Shown here piece after piece: positions 34,690-45,898 of a stretch of DNA of 64,000 nucleotides. Within the stretch, counting starts at the first letter, position 1. Each line of letters starts with the position of its first letter. The stretch spans positions 248,001 to 312,000 of the forward strand of contig NZ_JABBFQ010000002.1 in NCBI RefSeq assembly GCF_018494055.1. The letters are read 5' to 3'. The stretch is from Rosenbergiella epipactidis. GTDB taxonomy: Bacteria > Pseudomonadota > Gammaproteobacteria > Enterobacterales > Enterobacteriaceae. The notes beneath the pieces are model-generated. The model did not search any database. It was not told the DNA's origin and worked only from the letters and a program-made list of their open reading frames with translations. The translations under genes were made by a program, and so were the position numbers.

Positions 34690-34821
34690 TCAACTCGCAA
34701 CGTGCGAAATGGCGTGACCTAGGCCTGAAATATCCTCGCCCATCCCACGAAACGTATTGCAAGCGGTGAGCGACGCGCCGAGCAGAAATAAAATAGCCAC
34801 TCTTATTACTAATGATTTCAT
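34690..34821 (-). CDS. ecnA: entericidin EcnA-like lipoprotein, 43 residues
   Basis: A small frame on the minus strand: MKSLVIRVAILFLLGASLTA, lipobox LTAC (Cys21), then NTFRGMGEDISGLGHAISH and VAS. This matches the entericidin family, CNT.RG.GEDI..LG.AIS, and the AAS-type C-terminus is nearer the antidote EcnA than the bacteriolytic EcnB (which ends ATKAQQ). A weak SD (AGGT) stands 8 nt before the ATG. It lies between efp and epmA; in E. coli ecnA and ecnB are tandem next to efp. No second entericidin frame is visible before epmA. Confidence 0.85.
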   Translation of the reverse strand: MKSLVIRVAILFLLGASLTACNTFRGMGEDISGLGHAISHVAS

Positions 34822-34835
34822 CGCGCATTACCTAT

Positions 34836-34860
34836 AAAAAAACGCGCCATCAAGGCGCGC
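34836..34860 (-). terminator. rho-independent terminator of efp
   Basis: On the minus strand GCGCGCC-TTGAT-GGCGCG is followed by seven T residues. It separates efp from the downstream entericidin gene, so the entericidin needs read-through or its own promoter. Confidence 0.88.
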
Positions 34861-34866
34861 TTAGAC

Positions 34867-35433
34867 TTACTTAACGCGTGAGACGTATTCGCCAGAACGC
34901 GTATCAACACGAATAACTTCACCAATCTGAACAAACAAAGGTACTTTCACGACAGCACCGGTTGTTAATTTAGCTGGCTTACCACCGGTTCCTGCTGTGT
35001 CGCCTTTTAGACCTGGGTCAGTTTCGACGATTTCAGCTTCAATGAAATTTGGTGGAAGAATGCTAATCGGGTTACCATTCCATAAAGTAACGATACATTC
35101 AGCTTGGTCTTGTAACCAGATGTCGTTTTCACCGACTGCTTTAGCGTCTGCAGCGAGTTGCTCGAAAGTGTTGTTGTTCATGAAATGCCAGAACTCACCA
35201 TCGTTGTAGAGGTAAGTTAAGGTCACATCAACAACATCAGCACCTTCTGCTGAATCGGTTGATTTGAACGTCTTTTCAATCAATTTACCGGTTAACAGAC
35301 GACGCATTTTTACGCGTGCGAAAGCTTGGCCTTTACCGGGTTTAACGAACTCACTTGCTTCGATAGCATAAGGTTCGTTGTCGAACATGATTTTAAGACC
35401 GTTACGAAAATCGTTGCTAGAATATGTTGCCAT
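34867..35433 (-). CDS. efp: Elongation factor P
   Basis: 188 residues, the enteric length. The N-terminal KOW-like domain carries the modified lysine in the loop [12 protein letters not shown] (Lys34), followed by two OB domains; the C-terminus ends [10 protein letters not shown]. It rescues ribosomes stalled at polyproline. Lys34 is the target of EpmA/EpmB encoded beside it. Divergent from epmB, as in E. coli. Confidence 0.98.
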   Translation of the reverse strand: MATYSSNDFRNGLKIMFDNEPYAIEASEFVKPGKGQAFARVKMRRLLTGKLIEKTFKSTDSAEGADVVDVTLTYLYNDGEFWHFMNNNTFEQLAADAKAVGENDIWLQDQAECIVTLWNGNPISILPPNFIEAEIVETDPGLKGDTAGTGGKPAKLTTGAVVKVPLFVQIGEVIRVDTRSGEYVSRVK

Positions 35434-35472
35434 GAAGGCCCTCTATAAATAATCACTGGTATGAAGCCAAAA

Positions 35473-36501
35473 ATGGCAAACATTGTAACCCTAAATACCC
35501 CTGCGAGAGAAGATTGGTTGCAGCAACTTGCAGACGTTGTAACAGAACCTGCTGAATTACTACAACTTTTAAATCTCGATCACCTCCCTGAACTTCAGGC
35601 AGGCCATGACGCACGCCGTTTATTTGCACTGCGTGTACCCCGTGCATTCATTCGTCGAATGGCTCAAGGCGATCCTAACGATCCCCTATTACGCCAAGTC
35701 GTCACTCAAGCTAGCGAGTTTACTGTAACGCCTGGCTATTCGACTGATCCATTGGATGAACAAACCGCAGCAGTACCTGGGTTACTGCATAAATACGTTA
35801 ACCGTGCGCTGTTATTAGTCAAAGGTGGCTGCGCAGTAAACTGTCGATACTGTTTCCGCCGCCATTTCCCGTACCAAGATAACCAAGGTAATAAGCGCAA
35901 TTGGCAAGTCGCGCTTGATTATATCCGCCAACACCCAGAATTAAACGAAATTATCTTCTCAGGGGGAGATCCTTTGATGGCGAAGGATCATGAGTTGGAC
36001 TATCTAATCGGTGAATTGGAAGCTATCCCTCATGTTCAACGCTTACGGATCCATTCGCGTTTACCGGTCGTGATTCCCGCTCGTGTCACAGAAACCTTTT
36101 GCCAACGGCTTGCGGCTTCTCGTTTACAAGTGATTATGGTGACCCACGTCAATCATGCTCAAGAAATTGATGCGGAGTTCGCCCAAGCAATGGCACGCCT
36201 AAAGGCCGCTAACGTTACATTGCTGAATCAAAGTGTTTTATTGCGCGATATCAACGACGATGCCACCATTCTTGCTAACCTAAGTAACCGTCTGTTTGAA
36301 GTCGGAATTCTCCCGTACTACCTCCATGTTTTGGATAAAGTACAGGGTGCCGCACACTTTTATGTCTCCGATGAACAAGCGCGTATCATTATGCATGGCT
36401 TATTGAGTAAAGTGTCAGGCTATCTGGTTCCCCGTCTTGCTCGGGAAATCGGTGGCGAACCGAGTAAAACGCCATTGGACTTACAGCTCCGTCAGGTGTA
36501 A
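35473..36501 (+). CDS. epmB: EpmB, lysine 2,3-aminomutase for EF-P
   Basis: 342 residues from ATG 35473, chosen because MANIVTLNTPAREDWL then aligns with E. coli EpmB (MAHIVTLNTPSREDWL, also 342); an ATG at 35461 would add four residues and neither has a convincing SD. Radical-SAM motif CAVNCRYCFRRHFP (near 115-128), and FSGGDPLMAKD. It converts (S)-alpha-lysine to (R)-beta-lysine for EF-P. Divergent from efp. Confidence 0.95.
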   Translation: MANIVTLNTPAREDWLQQLADVVTEPAELLQLLNLDHLPELQAGHDARRLFALRVPRAFIRRMAQGDPNDPLLRQVVTQASEFTVTPGYSTDPLDEQTAAVPGLLHKYVNRALLLVKGGCAVNCRYCFRRHFPYQDNQGNKRNWQVALDYIRQHPELNEIIFSGGDPLMAKDHELDYLIGELEAIPHVQRLRIHSRLPVVIPARVTETFCQRLAASRLQVIMVTHVNHAQEIDAEFAQAMARLKAANVTLLNQSVLLRDINDDATILANLSNRLFEVGILPYYLHVLDKVQGAAHFYVSDEQARIIMHGLLSKVSGYLVPRLAREIGGEPSKTPLDLQLRQV

Positions 36502-36551
36502 TTGGCGTAATCACCCTAACTGACGATAAATCTTTTATGAAAGGAATATCT

Positions 36552-36980
36552 ATGAAAAAGCAATTATCTGTTCCGTTACTCTCTCTTGCTGCCTTGCTAA
36601 TGACCCAGCAGGCCTTTGCCGTACAAACCTGTGCCCAAAAAGAAGCAGCGTTAAACGAACAACTCGGTTACGCACAACAGCATAATAATAGCCATCAAGT
36701 CGCCGGCTTGAAAAAAGCCTTAGCAGAAGTTAAAGAGAACTGTACGGCGTCAAGCGTTCGCCAGGATGCAGAACAAGACGTTGAAAAACTGCAACGCAAA
36801 TTAAAAGAGAAACAACAGGATTTACAAGAGAGTCAACAAGACCTTCAAAAAGCGACCGCGAAGAATAACGCGGAGAAAATGGCTAAATACCGTGGCAAAA
36901 TCGCTGAGAAACAAGCCGACATTGAGAAAATCACCACTGAGTTACATCAAAAGCAACAAGGTTTACGCGCCCTCAACTAG
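36552..36980 (+). CDS. DUF1090 (YqjC-like) periplasmic protein
   Basis: 142 residues from ATG 36552, which has AAAGGA 6 nt upstream (an ATG at 36537 precedes that SD). Signal peptide ending QQAFA (about residue 22), the DUF1090 opening VQTCAQKEAALNEQL, a second Cys (ENC), then a highly charged Lys/Gln/Glu coiled coil (about 70-140). E. coli YqjC is the best-known member; function unknown. It sits between epmB and yjeI, not in a yqj cluster as in E. coli. Confidence 0.8.
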   Translation: MKKQLSVPLLSLAALLMTQQAFAVQTCAQKEAALNEQLGYAQQHNNSHQVAGLKKALAEVKENCTASSVRQDAEQDVEKLQRKLKEKQQDLQESQQDLQKATAKNNAEKMAKYRGKIAEKQADIEKITTELHQKQQGLRALN

Positions 36981-36988
36981 GGCTATTG

Positions 36989-37020
36989 CTAAGCGTATCA
37001 ACCCAGTTTGATACGCTTAG
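36989..37020. terminator. 13-bp hairpin between DUF1090 gene and yjeI
   Basis: CTAAGCGTATCAA-CCCAGT-TTGATACGCTTAG, a perfect 13-bp inverted repeat between two convergent genes. No long T tract follows; a shared bidirectional terminator is likely. Confidence 0.6.
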
Positions 37021-37031
37021 TCGTTAAATCA

Positions 37032-37385
37032 TTATGGGCACTTATAGACTTGGCCAGACATCTTCGTCGCGACAGGCACGAAGCTCGACACTAAGCTAAG
37101 CCCCGGCGTACTTGCGTTATAGATCACGTTACCGCCCATTTCTGCTGCACGATTACGTAAGTTATTTGCCGCACCACGTAAAGAGTTACCGCCTTCGATT
37201 TGCTGACCAGAAAACCAATTACTCTGCTCACCGCTCGCTGTACCAATATAGTGGCATTCTGCGCCAGGTTGCTGGTCCACAAAACGCACATTCTGCCCCG
37301 CCGCATTCAATTGATTACCGGACGAACTACAGCCCGCGACGACAAGTACTGCTAGGAAAACTGGAATGACTGAAAGTAAACGCAT
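37032..37385 (-). CDS. yjeI: YjeI, DUF4156 lipoprotein
   Basis: 117 residues, the E. coli length. Lipoprotein signal peptide with lipobox VAGC (Cys19), then NQLNAAGQNVRFVDQQPGAEC and LRGAANNLRNRAAEMGGNVIYN, which match YjeI; the C-terminus ends GQVYKCP. Function unknown. It lies between the efp/epmB region and groEL as in E. coli. Confidence 0.9.
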   Translation of the reverse strand: MRLLSVIPVFLAVLVVAGCSSSGNQLNAAGQNVRFVDQQPGAECHYIGTASGEQSNWFSGQQIEGGNSLRGAANNLRNRAAEMGGNVIYNASTPGLSLVSSFVPVATKMSGQVYKCP

Positions 37386-37717
37386 TTTATTCCTCGTTAT
37401 TATACGTATTAGAGTATTACCTGGTGCCTAGTTAGGCTTTACAACGTTTGGCTTACTTAAGAGCCGTTAGAATATCGGCAATTATCGTTAAATTCCAGCC
37501 ATGCTGTGAAAAGTCTGACTTAGGACAGTGCCCTGTCGTAGCGATTTATCGGTTAAAAGCTAAGCATAGTTGAGTTTCGATAATCTGACAGACTACCCGC
37601 CTCGCTTATCCGCTAGGGATAAAAAAACCCTAGCTTTCGCTAGGGTTTCGTCTGGCTAACTCGACAGCTCACGCTGTCTGGTTAGAAAGGCAATGATTGC
37701 CAGTGACCGGAGTCACC
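37386..37717. other. yjeI-groEL intergenic region
   Basis: 332 bp. Besides the groEL terminator listed separately it holds a second hairpin at 37656-37685 (CTAAC and GACAGC / GCTGTC and GTTAG) between groEL and that terminator. The yjeI promoter must lie at 37386-37600. No coding frame is seen. Confidence 0.5.
37621..37650 (-). terminator. rho-independent terminator of groESL
   Basis: On the minus strand AAACCCTAGC-GAAA-GCTAGGGTTT runs on into TTTT. The GAAA tetraloop and T tract make this a strong intrinsic terminator, about 70 bp past groEL. Confidence 0.9.
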
Positions 37718-39367
<1,650 letters not shown>

Positions 39368-39406
39368 CTATTCCTTCAAAATTTTACAATGAAATATTTC
39401 GTGTAA

Positions 39407-39700
39407 TTACGCAGTCACGACGGCGAGGATATCGTTCTCGGAGATGATAAGAACTTCTTCGTTATCAATCTTTTCTGTTTTAGCGCCGTAACCTTCGTTA
39501 AAGATCACTACATCACCGACTTTTACGTCCAGTGGTTTTACTTCACCATTTTCAAGAATGCGACCATTGCCCACCGCTAACACTTCAGCACGGCTTGATT
39601 TGCCCGCCGCAGAACCAGTCAATACGATACCGCCTGCTGATTTTGCTTCAACTTCTTTACGCTTAACAATTACACGGTCATGTAATGGACGAATGTTCAT
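39407..39700 (-). CDS. groES: GroES, 10-kDa co-chaperonin
   Basis: 97 residues: [18 protein letters not shown], the mobile loop [15 protein letters not shown], and [16 protein letters not shown]. Lid of the GroEL chamber. AGGAG stands ahead of the ATG. Preceded by a heat-shock promoter. Confidence 0.99.
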   Translation of the reverse strand: MNIRPLHDRVIVKRKEVEAKSAGGIVLTGSAAGKSSRAEVLAVGNGRILENGEVKPLDVKVGDVVIFNEGYGAKTEKIDNEEVLIISENDILAVVTA

Positions 39701-39774
39701 TTGATCGTTCTCCTATGAGATAGCTAATCACGCATTATTTTAAATTTGATGCCAATCTGGCTTCGTGACTTCAG

Positions 39775-39803
39775 AGGTAGGGACGACAGGCTTCACTTTC
39801 AAG
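39775..39803 (-). promoter_or_regulatory. sigma-32 heat-shock promoter of groESL
   Basis: On the minus strand CCCCTTGAAA (-35, core at 39803-39797) and CCCTACCT (-10, 39782-39775) are 14 bp apart. The context (CCCTTGAA...GAAGCC... CCTCTGAAGTCAC) resembles the E. coli groE sigma-32 promoter. The start codon is about 75 bp downstream. Confidence 0.8.
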
Positions 39804-39882
39804 GGGAGATAGAAAATTTTTTTTGAAAAAATTCCCTATTGAAAGGTTTTTAGGCTAGCAGAGTACGGGGAACTCAAGCGAT

Positions 39883-39908
39883 ATCACGCTAGGGTCAGCT
39901 AGCGTGAT
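39883..39908. other. 10-bp hairpin between fxsA and the groES promoter
   Basis: ATCACGCTAG / CTAGCGTGAT with a 6-nt spacer follows the fxsA stop codon on the minus strand. No T tract follows, so terminator function is uncertain. Confidence 0.45.
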
Positions 39909-39919
39909 AAAAGAGGGGA

Positions 39920-40396
39920 TTAATCTGTTTTGTGCGTTGACGTACTATCGTCACGATAGTCGAGACGTTTCTCTTCGCGACGTTCAAACTCCCCTTCCAT
40001 GGTATAGCCCGAATCTTGAGCCGTTTGGCCGCGGCCGCCCCAAACAGTGATAAAGGGCATCAACTTATGGGTCAGTCGTTGCTGCACGGGCGGAAGTAGC
40101 AGTAAGGCACCTAAGAAATCGGTAAAGAAGCCGGGTAATATCAATAAAAATCCCGACAGAAATAGGGATAAGCCCCGTGTCATTTCGGGTGCTGGGTTCT
40201 CATTACGGACAAGTTTTTCCTGCATTAAGCGGAAGTTCTTAATGCCTTGATTTTTCACCAAAGATAAGCCTATTGCTGAAGTGGCTATCACCAGTAACAA
40301 CGTTAGTAGCACACCAAAGAGATGAGCGACTTTAATAAAGAGTGATATCTCGATCCATGCCAAGATAAATAAAGCTATAAATGGTAACCAACGCAC
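39920..40396 (-). CDS. fxsA: FxsA inner-membrane protein
   Basis: 158 residues, matching E. coli. Hydrophobic helices at about 1-50 and a third near 75-95 (LSLFLSGFLLILPGFFTDFLGALLLL), then a hydrophilic charged tail. FxsA overproduction relieves F-plasmid exclusion of phage T7. Conserved position between groES and aspA. AGGAG stands close to the ATG. Confidence 0.92.
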   Translation of the reverse strand: MRWLPFIALFILAWIEISLFIKVAHLFGVLLTLLLVIATSAIGLSLVKNQGIKNFRLMQEKLVRNENPAPEMTRGLSLFLSGFLLILPGFFTDFLGALLLLPPVQQRLTHKLMPFITVWGGRGQTAQDSGYTMEGEFERREEKRLDYRDDSTSTHKTD

Positions 40397-40815
40397 GGTG
40401 GTCTCCTCAAATTCGTAAAAAGGATCGCTGTTCGACCTATTTCCTAATCATGGGTACGTATTAGCGGCAATTCAAGGTGATTTCCGCAGAAAGCAGCGTA
40501 AAAGGACGACTTTTTTGTCAATAATTGTCATCTAGAACGGTTAAGCGTGGAATCACTGCCGTAAACAATTCGTTTTTACTATTGTTAAATCTTAGCGCCT
40601 ATTCATACACTAAGCACAATGATTCGGTAATCACGGTTACCGAGGGATTAAATGTAAAAAAAAAGTTACTATATAGTGATCTGTGTGGCTGAATTTTAAA
40701 TAAAACAGCCTATGATCGCGTCACGGTTTGCTACGCTTCGCGCAGTACCGGTTAAATTTATACGGCAACATTACCGTCGACATGGAAAACGACGACCTAT
40801 TATAAGAAGGCTCTC
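40397..40815. other. fxsA-aspA divergent intergenic region
   Basis: 419 bp with no gene. It must carry the aspA and fxsA promoters. The one clear element is a 7-bp inverted repeat TCGGTAA-TCACGG-TTACCGA at 40624-40643. E. coli aspA is under CRP control, but the best CRP-like sequence here (TATGATCGCGTCACG) has the wrong spacer, so I make no claim. Confidence 0.4.
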
Positions 40816-42246
40816 ATGACCAAAAATATTCGTATCGAAGAAGACCTCCTCGGCATGCGTGAAGTTCCCGCTGATGCTTACTTTGGAATTCATACGTTAC
40901 GTGCGATTGAAAATTTTTATATAAGCAGCAGTAAAATCAGTGACATTCCTGAATTTGTTCGCGGCATGGTAATGGTGAAAAAGGCGGCAGCATTAGCCAA
41001 CCGTGACCTTAAGACGCTGCCTCGCAGCATTGCCGAAGCGATTATCAAGGCCTGTGACGAAGTCCTGAATAACGGTACCTGTGTCGATCAATTTCCTGTA
41101 GACGTCTACCAAGGTGGCGCGGGGACCTCGGTCAATATGAATACCAATGAGGTACTGGCCAATATTGGGCTGGAGCTGATGGGTTACCAAAAAGGTGAAT
41201 ATCAACACCTTAACCCTAACGATCACGTTAATATGTGTCAGTCGACCAACGATGCCTACCCTACCGGTTTTCGTATCGCCGTCTACCACTCCCTGCTTAA
41301 ACTTATAGAAGCCATCACTCAGTTAAGTGAAGGCTTTGATCGCAAGTCAAAAGAGTTCTCCCACATCTTAAAAATGGGCCGTACCCAGTTACAAGATGCG
41401 GTACCAATGACCGTTGGGCAAGAGTTCAAAGCGTTCAGTGTGTTACTGAAAGAAGAGACAAAGAGTATTCTGCACACCGCTCAGTTATTGTTAGAAGTCA
41501 ATCTCGGCGCAACGGCTATCGGTACACGTCTCAATACGCCTGAAGGCTATCAAACGCTCGCGATTAACTACCTTGCACAGATCACACAACTGCCCGTCGT
41601 CGCAGCGGAAGACCTAATTGAAGCGACCTCTGACTGTGGCGCTTATGTCATGGTCCACTCTTCATTAAAACGTTTAGCGGTTAAGCTTTCAAAAATTTGT
41701 AATGATTTACGCTTACTCTCTTCGGGTCCTCGTGCGGGGCTGAACGAGATCAATCTGCCGCAATTACAGGCCGGTTCATCTATCATGCCAGCCAAGGTCA
41801 ACCCTGTGGTGCCTGAAGTGGTTAACCAAGTGTGCTTCAAGGTGATTGGTAATGACACCACTGTGACGATGGCGGCAGAAGCTGGGCAACTGCAATTAAA
41901 TGTGATGGAACCCGTTATCGGTCAAGCGATGTTCGAGTCGATTTCCATCCTCAGCAATGCTTGTTACAACCTGCTGGAGAAATGCGTTAACGGCATCACT
42001 GTTAACCAAGCTATCTGTGAGTCCTACGTATTTAATTCAATCGGTATCGTCACCTATCTAAACCCTTATATTGGCCACCATAATGGCGATATTGTGGGTA
42101 AAATCTGTGCCGAAACCGGGAAAAGTGTGCGTGAAGTCGTACTCGAAAGAGAACTGCTGACCGAATCAGAACTCGACGATATTTTCTCCGTAGAAAACCT
42201 GATGCATCCTGCCTATAAAGCAAAATTATTTAACGAAGACGCTTAA
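40816..42246 (+). CDS. aspA: AspA, aspartate ammonia-lyase
   Basis: 476 residues (E. coli 478), a fumarase/aspartase-superfamily enzyme: [21 protein letters not shown] at the start and signature [12 protein letters not shown] near residue 319. It deaminates aspartate to fumarate. In E. coli dcuA follows and exports succinate in exchange; here dsbD comes next and frdABCD is also missing from the region, so the fumarate outlet differs. AAGAAGG is 7 nt before the ATG. Confidence 0.97.
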   Translation: MTKNIRIEEDLLGMREVPADAYFGIHTLRAIENFYISSSKISDIPEFVRGMVMVKKAAALANRDLKTLPRSIAEAIIKACDEVLNNGTCVDQFPVDVYQGGAGTSVNMNTNEVLANIGLELMGYQKGEYQHLNPNDHVNMCQSTNDAYPTGFRIAVYHSLLKLIEAITQLSEGFDRKSKEFSHILKMGRTQLQDAVPMTVGQEFKAFSVLLKEETKSILHTAQLLLEVNLGATAIGTRLNTPEGYQTLAINYLAQITQLPVVAAEDLIEATSDCGAYVMVHSSLKRLAVKLSKICNDLRLLSSGPRAGLNEINLPQLQAGSSIMPAKVNPVVPEVVNQVCFKVIGNDTTVTMAAEAGQLQLNVMEPVIGQAMFESISILSNACYNLLEKCVNGITVNQAICESYVFNSIGIVTYLNPYIGHHNGDIVGKICAETGKSVREVVLERELLTESELDDIFSVENLMHPAYKAKLFNEDA

Positions 42247-42258
42247 TCACTCTTCTGG

Positions 42259-42296
42259 TAAACAGCATTGCTGGCTTTTTTAGCAATGCTGTTTTC
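42259..42296 (+). terminator. terminator of aspA
   Basis: AACAGCATTGCT / AGCAATGCTGTT, a 12-bp perfect stem with a loop of GGCTTTTTT, then TTC. Thirteen bases after the aspA stop codon. Confidence 0.8.
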
Positions 42297-42356
42297 ATGT
42301 TATGCTCGCCCACCTCTTTTTCACCACTTAGCCGCTTAACAATAGTGAAGGGTTCA

Positions 42357-44054
42357 ATGAGTTCAGGCCTCTTTATTCGTATAATTTTACTGCTCATAAC
42401 GTTGTTACCTGTTGGGGCACAAGCCGATCTTTTTGGTCAACAAAAAGGCTTTGTTCCGGTCGATCAGGCATTTGGCTTCGATTTTTCTCAGCAAGCCAAT
42501 ACCGTCACACTACGCTGGCAGGTTAAACAGGGTTACTATCTTTATCGCCAGAAAATCAGTGTAGAGGCGCGTGATGCTTCGCTCGGGTCATGGCAGCTTC
42601 CTCAAGGTAAGCCTCACCGTGATGAGTTTTTTGGTGACAGCGAAATTTATCCGCAAGACATTACACTGTCAGTGCCGATTACCGCTACCCAGCATCCCCC
42701 TACACTTATCGTGACCTATCAAGGCTGTGCCGCCGCCGGTTTTTGCTATCCACCGGAAACTAAAACCGTGCCGCTCAATGCCGTGGTAGCCATGCCTGCC
42801 ACCGCGCCGTCTGTGCAGCCAGAGCCAGCCTCCTCAGGCAACCTGCCCTATACGCCACTTTGGGCACTGTTAATCGGTATTGGTGTGGCCTTTACGCCCT
42901 GTGTGTTACCGATGTATCCGCTGATCTCAGGCATTATATTGGGTCGTAAACAGCAACTCTCCTTTTCCCGTACAGCATTACTGGCGATTGTTTACGTACA
43001 GGGGATGGCGATCACTTACACCCTACTTGGCGTAGTCGTCGCCGCGGCCGGGTTGAAGTTTCAAGCTGCGCTGCAGAACCCAGTGTTATTAGTACTGCTA
43101 GCCGGACTCTTTATTTTATTGGCCTTATCCATGTTTGGCGCTTTTAGTTTACAACTCCCGGCATCACTACAGACGCGTTTAGCCCTGCTGAGTAATAAAC
43201 AACAGGGAGGGTCGATTGTTGGCGTGCTCTGTATGGGAATTCTCGCCGGGCTAATTTGCTCCCCCTGTACCACCGCCCCACTTAGCGCCATTTTATTGTA
43301 TATCGCTCAAAGTGGACAGGTAATGCAAGGTGCTGGCACACTTTACCTCTATGCATTAGGGATGGGATTACCCCTGATTGTCGTGACATTGTTTGGTAAT
43401 AAGTTACTGCCACGCAGTGGGCCTTGGATGCAAACCGTGAAAGAAGGCTTTGGTTTTGTGATTCTTGCCCTACCCGTTTTCCTGCTCGAGCGGGTAGTCG
43501 GCGAAGTTTGGGGTGAACGGTTATGGGCATTACTGGCTGTCTCGTTCGCGAGCTGGGCGTTTATTTTATCCCTAAAAAGCCCCAAGAATTGGGGACGTTG
43601 GTTGGCCTTGGTTTGGTTAGTGCTGACAGTCATCGCCGCGCGCCCGCTTCAAGAGGCTCTGTTCCCCTCTGCCGTCACCCCAACGGTGACGCTTTCTGCT
43701 CAACAATTTACTCCTATCGCAAACCGCCAAGCATTGGAGCAGAAGCTGAACAAACCGCATCAATCCATCACCATGCTCGACCTGTATGCGGATTGGTGTG
43801 TGGCCTGTAAGGAATTTGAGAAATACACTTTCTCTGATCCCAAGGTACAGCAAGCGATGAGTGGTATGCAGCGCCTACAAGCCAACGTGACAAAGAATCA
43901 GCCGCAAGATGTAGAACTGTTATCGTCACTGAAGGTACTGGGGCTACCCACCTTGCTGTTCTTCGATGCACAAGGCCACGAGATCCCAAACTCCCGTATC
44001 ACCGGTTTCCTCCCGCCCGAGGCATTTATCAAGCAACTGCCTACTGCAGAGTGA
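42357..44054 (+). CDS. dsbD: DsbD, thiol:disulfide interchange protein
   Basis: 565 residues from ATG 42357 (GAAGGG 4 nt upstream), identical in length to E. coli; an upstream in-frame ATG at 42297 would add 20 non-signal residues. Signal peptide to about 23, a periplasmic immunoglobulin-like domain with CAAAGFCYP, eight membrane helices with [14 protein letters not shown] and [11 protein letters not shown], and a C-terminal thioredoxin fold with CVAC ([15 protein letters not shown]). It carries electrons from cytoplasmic thioredoxin to periplasmic DsbC and CcmG. cutA and yjdC, which accompany it in E. coli, are not present. Confidence 0.96.
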   Translation: MSSGLFIRIILLLITLLPVGAQADLFGQQKGFVPVDQAFGFDFSQQANTVTLRWQVKQGYYLYRQKISVEARDASLGSWQLPQGKPHRDEFFGDSEIYPQDITLSVPITATQHPPTLIVTYQGCAAAGFCYPPETKTVPLNAVVAMPATAPSVQPEPASSGNLPYTPLWALLIGIGVAFTPCVLPMYPLISGIILGRKQQLSFSRTALLAIVYVQGMAITYTLLGVVVAAAGLKFQAALQNPVLLVLLAGLFILLALSMFGAFSLQLPASLQTRLALLSNKQQGGSIVGVLCMGILAGLICSPCTTAPLSAILLYIAQSGQVMQGAGTLYLYALGMGLPLIVVTLFGNKLLPRSGPWMQTVKEGFGFVILALPVFLLERVVGEVWGERLWALLAVSFASWAFILSLKSPKNWGRWLALVWLVLTVIAARPLQEALFPSAVTPTVTLSAQQFTPIANRQALEQKLNKPHQSITMLDLYADWCVACKEFEKYTFSDPKVQQAMSGMQRLQANVTKNQPQDVELLSSLKVLGLPTLLFFDAQGHEIPNSRITGFLPPEAFIKQLPTAE

Positions 44055-44264
44055 TACGACGGGGGAGCGAGAGGTTCCCCCTTATCTCGCCATCAAGTAA
44101 ACAGAGATCTTGCTCAAAAAAATAACAAATCCCCCTCACAATTGTTAACACATAGTTACCAGAATCAATTCCTCCTGATACATTCTTAACAACTAATGCT
44201 TCCCAATTCAGCATGATGTTAGCGCATCCGTTAATCTAACATGATGATAAATAACTATAAAAAC

Positions 44265-44285
44265 GTAGGAGGCACGACCTCCTAC
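44265..44285 (+). other. leader hairpin of the citrate transporter gene
   Basis: GTAGGAGG-CACGA-CCTCCTAC, a perfect 8-bp stem about 20 nt upstream of the transporter start codon, after the promoter-like AT-rich zone. It includes an AGGAGG sequence in its left arm, which would be sequestered. Purpose unknown. Confidence 0.45.
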
Positions 44286-44305
44286 CCAAAATGGAAGGTA
44301 TTGAT

Positions 44306-45625
44306 ATGTTAACAATACTGGGATTCAGCATGGTGATTTGCTTTATGTATCTCATCATGACCAAGAGAATGTCAGCCCTAATCGCACTTATCCTTATTCC
44401 CATCCTATTCGCGCTACTCGGCGGCTTTTACCAAGGCTTAGGCGAGATGATGCTTAAAGGGGTAAAAACCCTCGCCCCCACCGGCGTAATGTTAACGTTT
44501 TCGATCCTCTATTTTGGCATCATGATCGATGCTGGGCTTTTCGATCCTTTGGTCAAATTTATCTTACGCATTGTGAAAGGCGATCCCGTTAAAGTATTAG
44601 CGGGAACGGCGATTCTGACATTACTGGTTTCTCTGGATGGTGATAGCTCTACCACTTACATGATCGCAATTGCCGCATTCTTACCGCTGTATCGTAAGCT
44701 CGGTCTCAATATCTTGATGATGACCTGCGTGGTCAATCTTGCCAGCGGTATAATGAACCTTTCACCTTGGGGCGGCCCCACCGCTCGGGCGGCAGCGGCA
44801 CTCGATATCGATGCCTTAGACATCTTCGTTCCAATGTTACCGGCTATCTTTTTAGGCTGCGTAAGTTTAGTTGCCGTCGCGACCTGGTTCGGTATCCAAG
44901 AGCGTCGCCGCTTAGGCCGACAAGAGGTGGGGGCGTTACACGATATTCAACTTAATCTTGGCGGCGGGACGTTTGAGGAATGCGAGAAAAATAAGCGTCC
45001 GAAGATGTTTTGGCCCAATCTCCTGCTAACCACCGCGCTGTAAGTTCTACTTGTTGTCCGTATCGTGCCGATTCAAATTCTTTTTATGGTCAGCTTCGCT
45101 TTGGCGGTAATGTTGAATTACCCTAAACTGGCTGAACAGAAAGACCGTATTGCCTCACACGCCGCGAACGTCTTGGCGGTTACCTCGCTGATTTTTGCCG
45201 CAGGCGTCTTCACTGGCATCCTGTCCGGCACCGGAATGGTCGATGCAATGGCGAAGTCGGTTCTCTCTATCATTCCCCCCGCTTTTGGTCCGTATTTACC
45301 GGTATTCACTGCCATCATCAGTATGCCGTTCACTTTCTTTATGTCGAACGATGCCTTCTATTTCGGCATTCTACCGGTGATTGCACAAACTGCTGCGCGT
45401 TATGGCATTTCAGCCGAGGAGATTGCTCGCGCCTCGATTATTGGCCAGCCGTTCCACCTTATTAGCCCCTTAGTCCCTTCGCTATACCTGCTGACTGGAC
45501 TGGCGAAAGTGGATGTTGGCGAGCACCAGAAATTGGCTATCAAGTGGGGGATTTTTATCAGCTTGATGTTGATGGTGGGTGGCCTGCTCTTCGGTGCCTT
45601 CCCGCTTTACCATAGCGGCAGTTAA
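44306..45625 (+). pseudogene. CitMHS-family citrate transporter disrupted by an in-frame ochre codon
   Basis: The frame starts at ATG 44306 (GGAAGG 7 nt upstream; opening MLTILGFSMVICFMYLIMTKRM is typical of CitMHS citrate-divalent cation symporters). It is open to TAA at 45041-45043, then continues in the same frame, with no further stop, through VLLVVRIVPIQILFMVSFAL to a natural end at 45625. The two halves together have the expected 430-440 residues and about 12 membrane helices, and no bases look lost or gained. A single nonsense change, or a sequence error, is the simplest reading. The halves are unlikely to work apart. Confidence 0.85.
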
Positions 45626-45630
45626 TGGCT

Positions 45631-45663
45631 AAAAAGGGTTTCCGACCTAATGAAGCCCTTTTA
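45631..45663 (+). terminator. terminator of the citrate transporter pseudogene
   Basis: AAAAGGGTTTC / GAAGCCCTTTT, 11-bp stem with one T-G pair, followed by TTAATG. Six bases after the stop codon. Confidence 0.75.
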
Positions 45664-45737
45664 ATGTCGATTTCTTCCGCAAGTTGCCTAAAAACAGTGC
45701 AAAAAGCCAAGATATTACCAATTTTCACCGAAAGATA

Positions 45738-45766
45738 TTGACGCCAATGCCGGATTACGGTTTAAT
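45738..45766 (+). promoter_or_regulatory. promoter of tRNA-Phe
   Basis: TTGACG and TTTAAT are separated by 17 bp and followed by GCGCCCC, a GC-rich discriminator typical of stringently controlled stable-RNA promoters. The tRNA begins 10 nt after the -10. Confidence 0.75.
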
Positions 45767-45776
45767 GCGCCCCGTT

Positions 45777-45852
45777 GCCCGAATAGCTCAGTCGGTAGAG
45801 CAGGGGATTGAAAATCCCCGTGTCCTTGGTTCGATTCCGAGTTCGGGCACCA
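45777..45852 (+). tRNA. pheU: tRNA-Phe (GAA)
   Basis: 76-nt cloverleaf: acceptor GCCCGAA / TTCGGGC, discriminator A and encoded CCA, anticodon stem-loop GGGGATTGAAAATCCCC (anticodon GAA), T arm TTGGTTCGATTCCGA. Near dsbD, as E. coli pheU, a well-known island insertion hotspot. Its 3' 37 nt are part of an 83-bp direct repeat, see the mobile element entry. Confidence 0.96.
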
Positions 45853-45898
45853 CTCTTTCAAAGGCCTCGCAGAAATGCGGGGCTTTGTCGTTTCTGGG
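45816..45898 (+). repeat. attL-like direct repeat inside pheU
   Basis: 83 bp identical to 48013-48095. It covers the anticodon-stem 3' strand, T arm, acceptor and CCA of pheU (45816-45852) and 46 bp downstream, including the tRNA terminator. Confidence 0.92.

Noticed and set aside
40700-40730. CRP-site-like TATGATCGCGTCACG upstream of aspA
   Set aside because: The half-sites are five bases apart rather than six and the left arm is poor.
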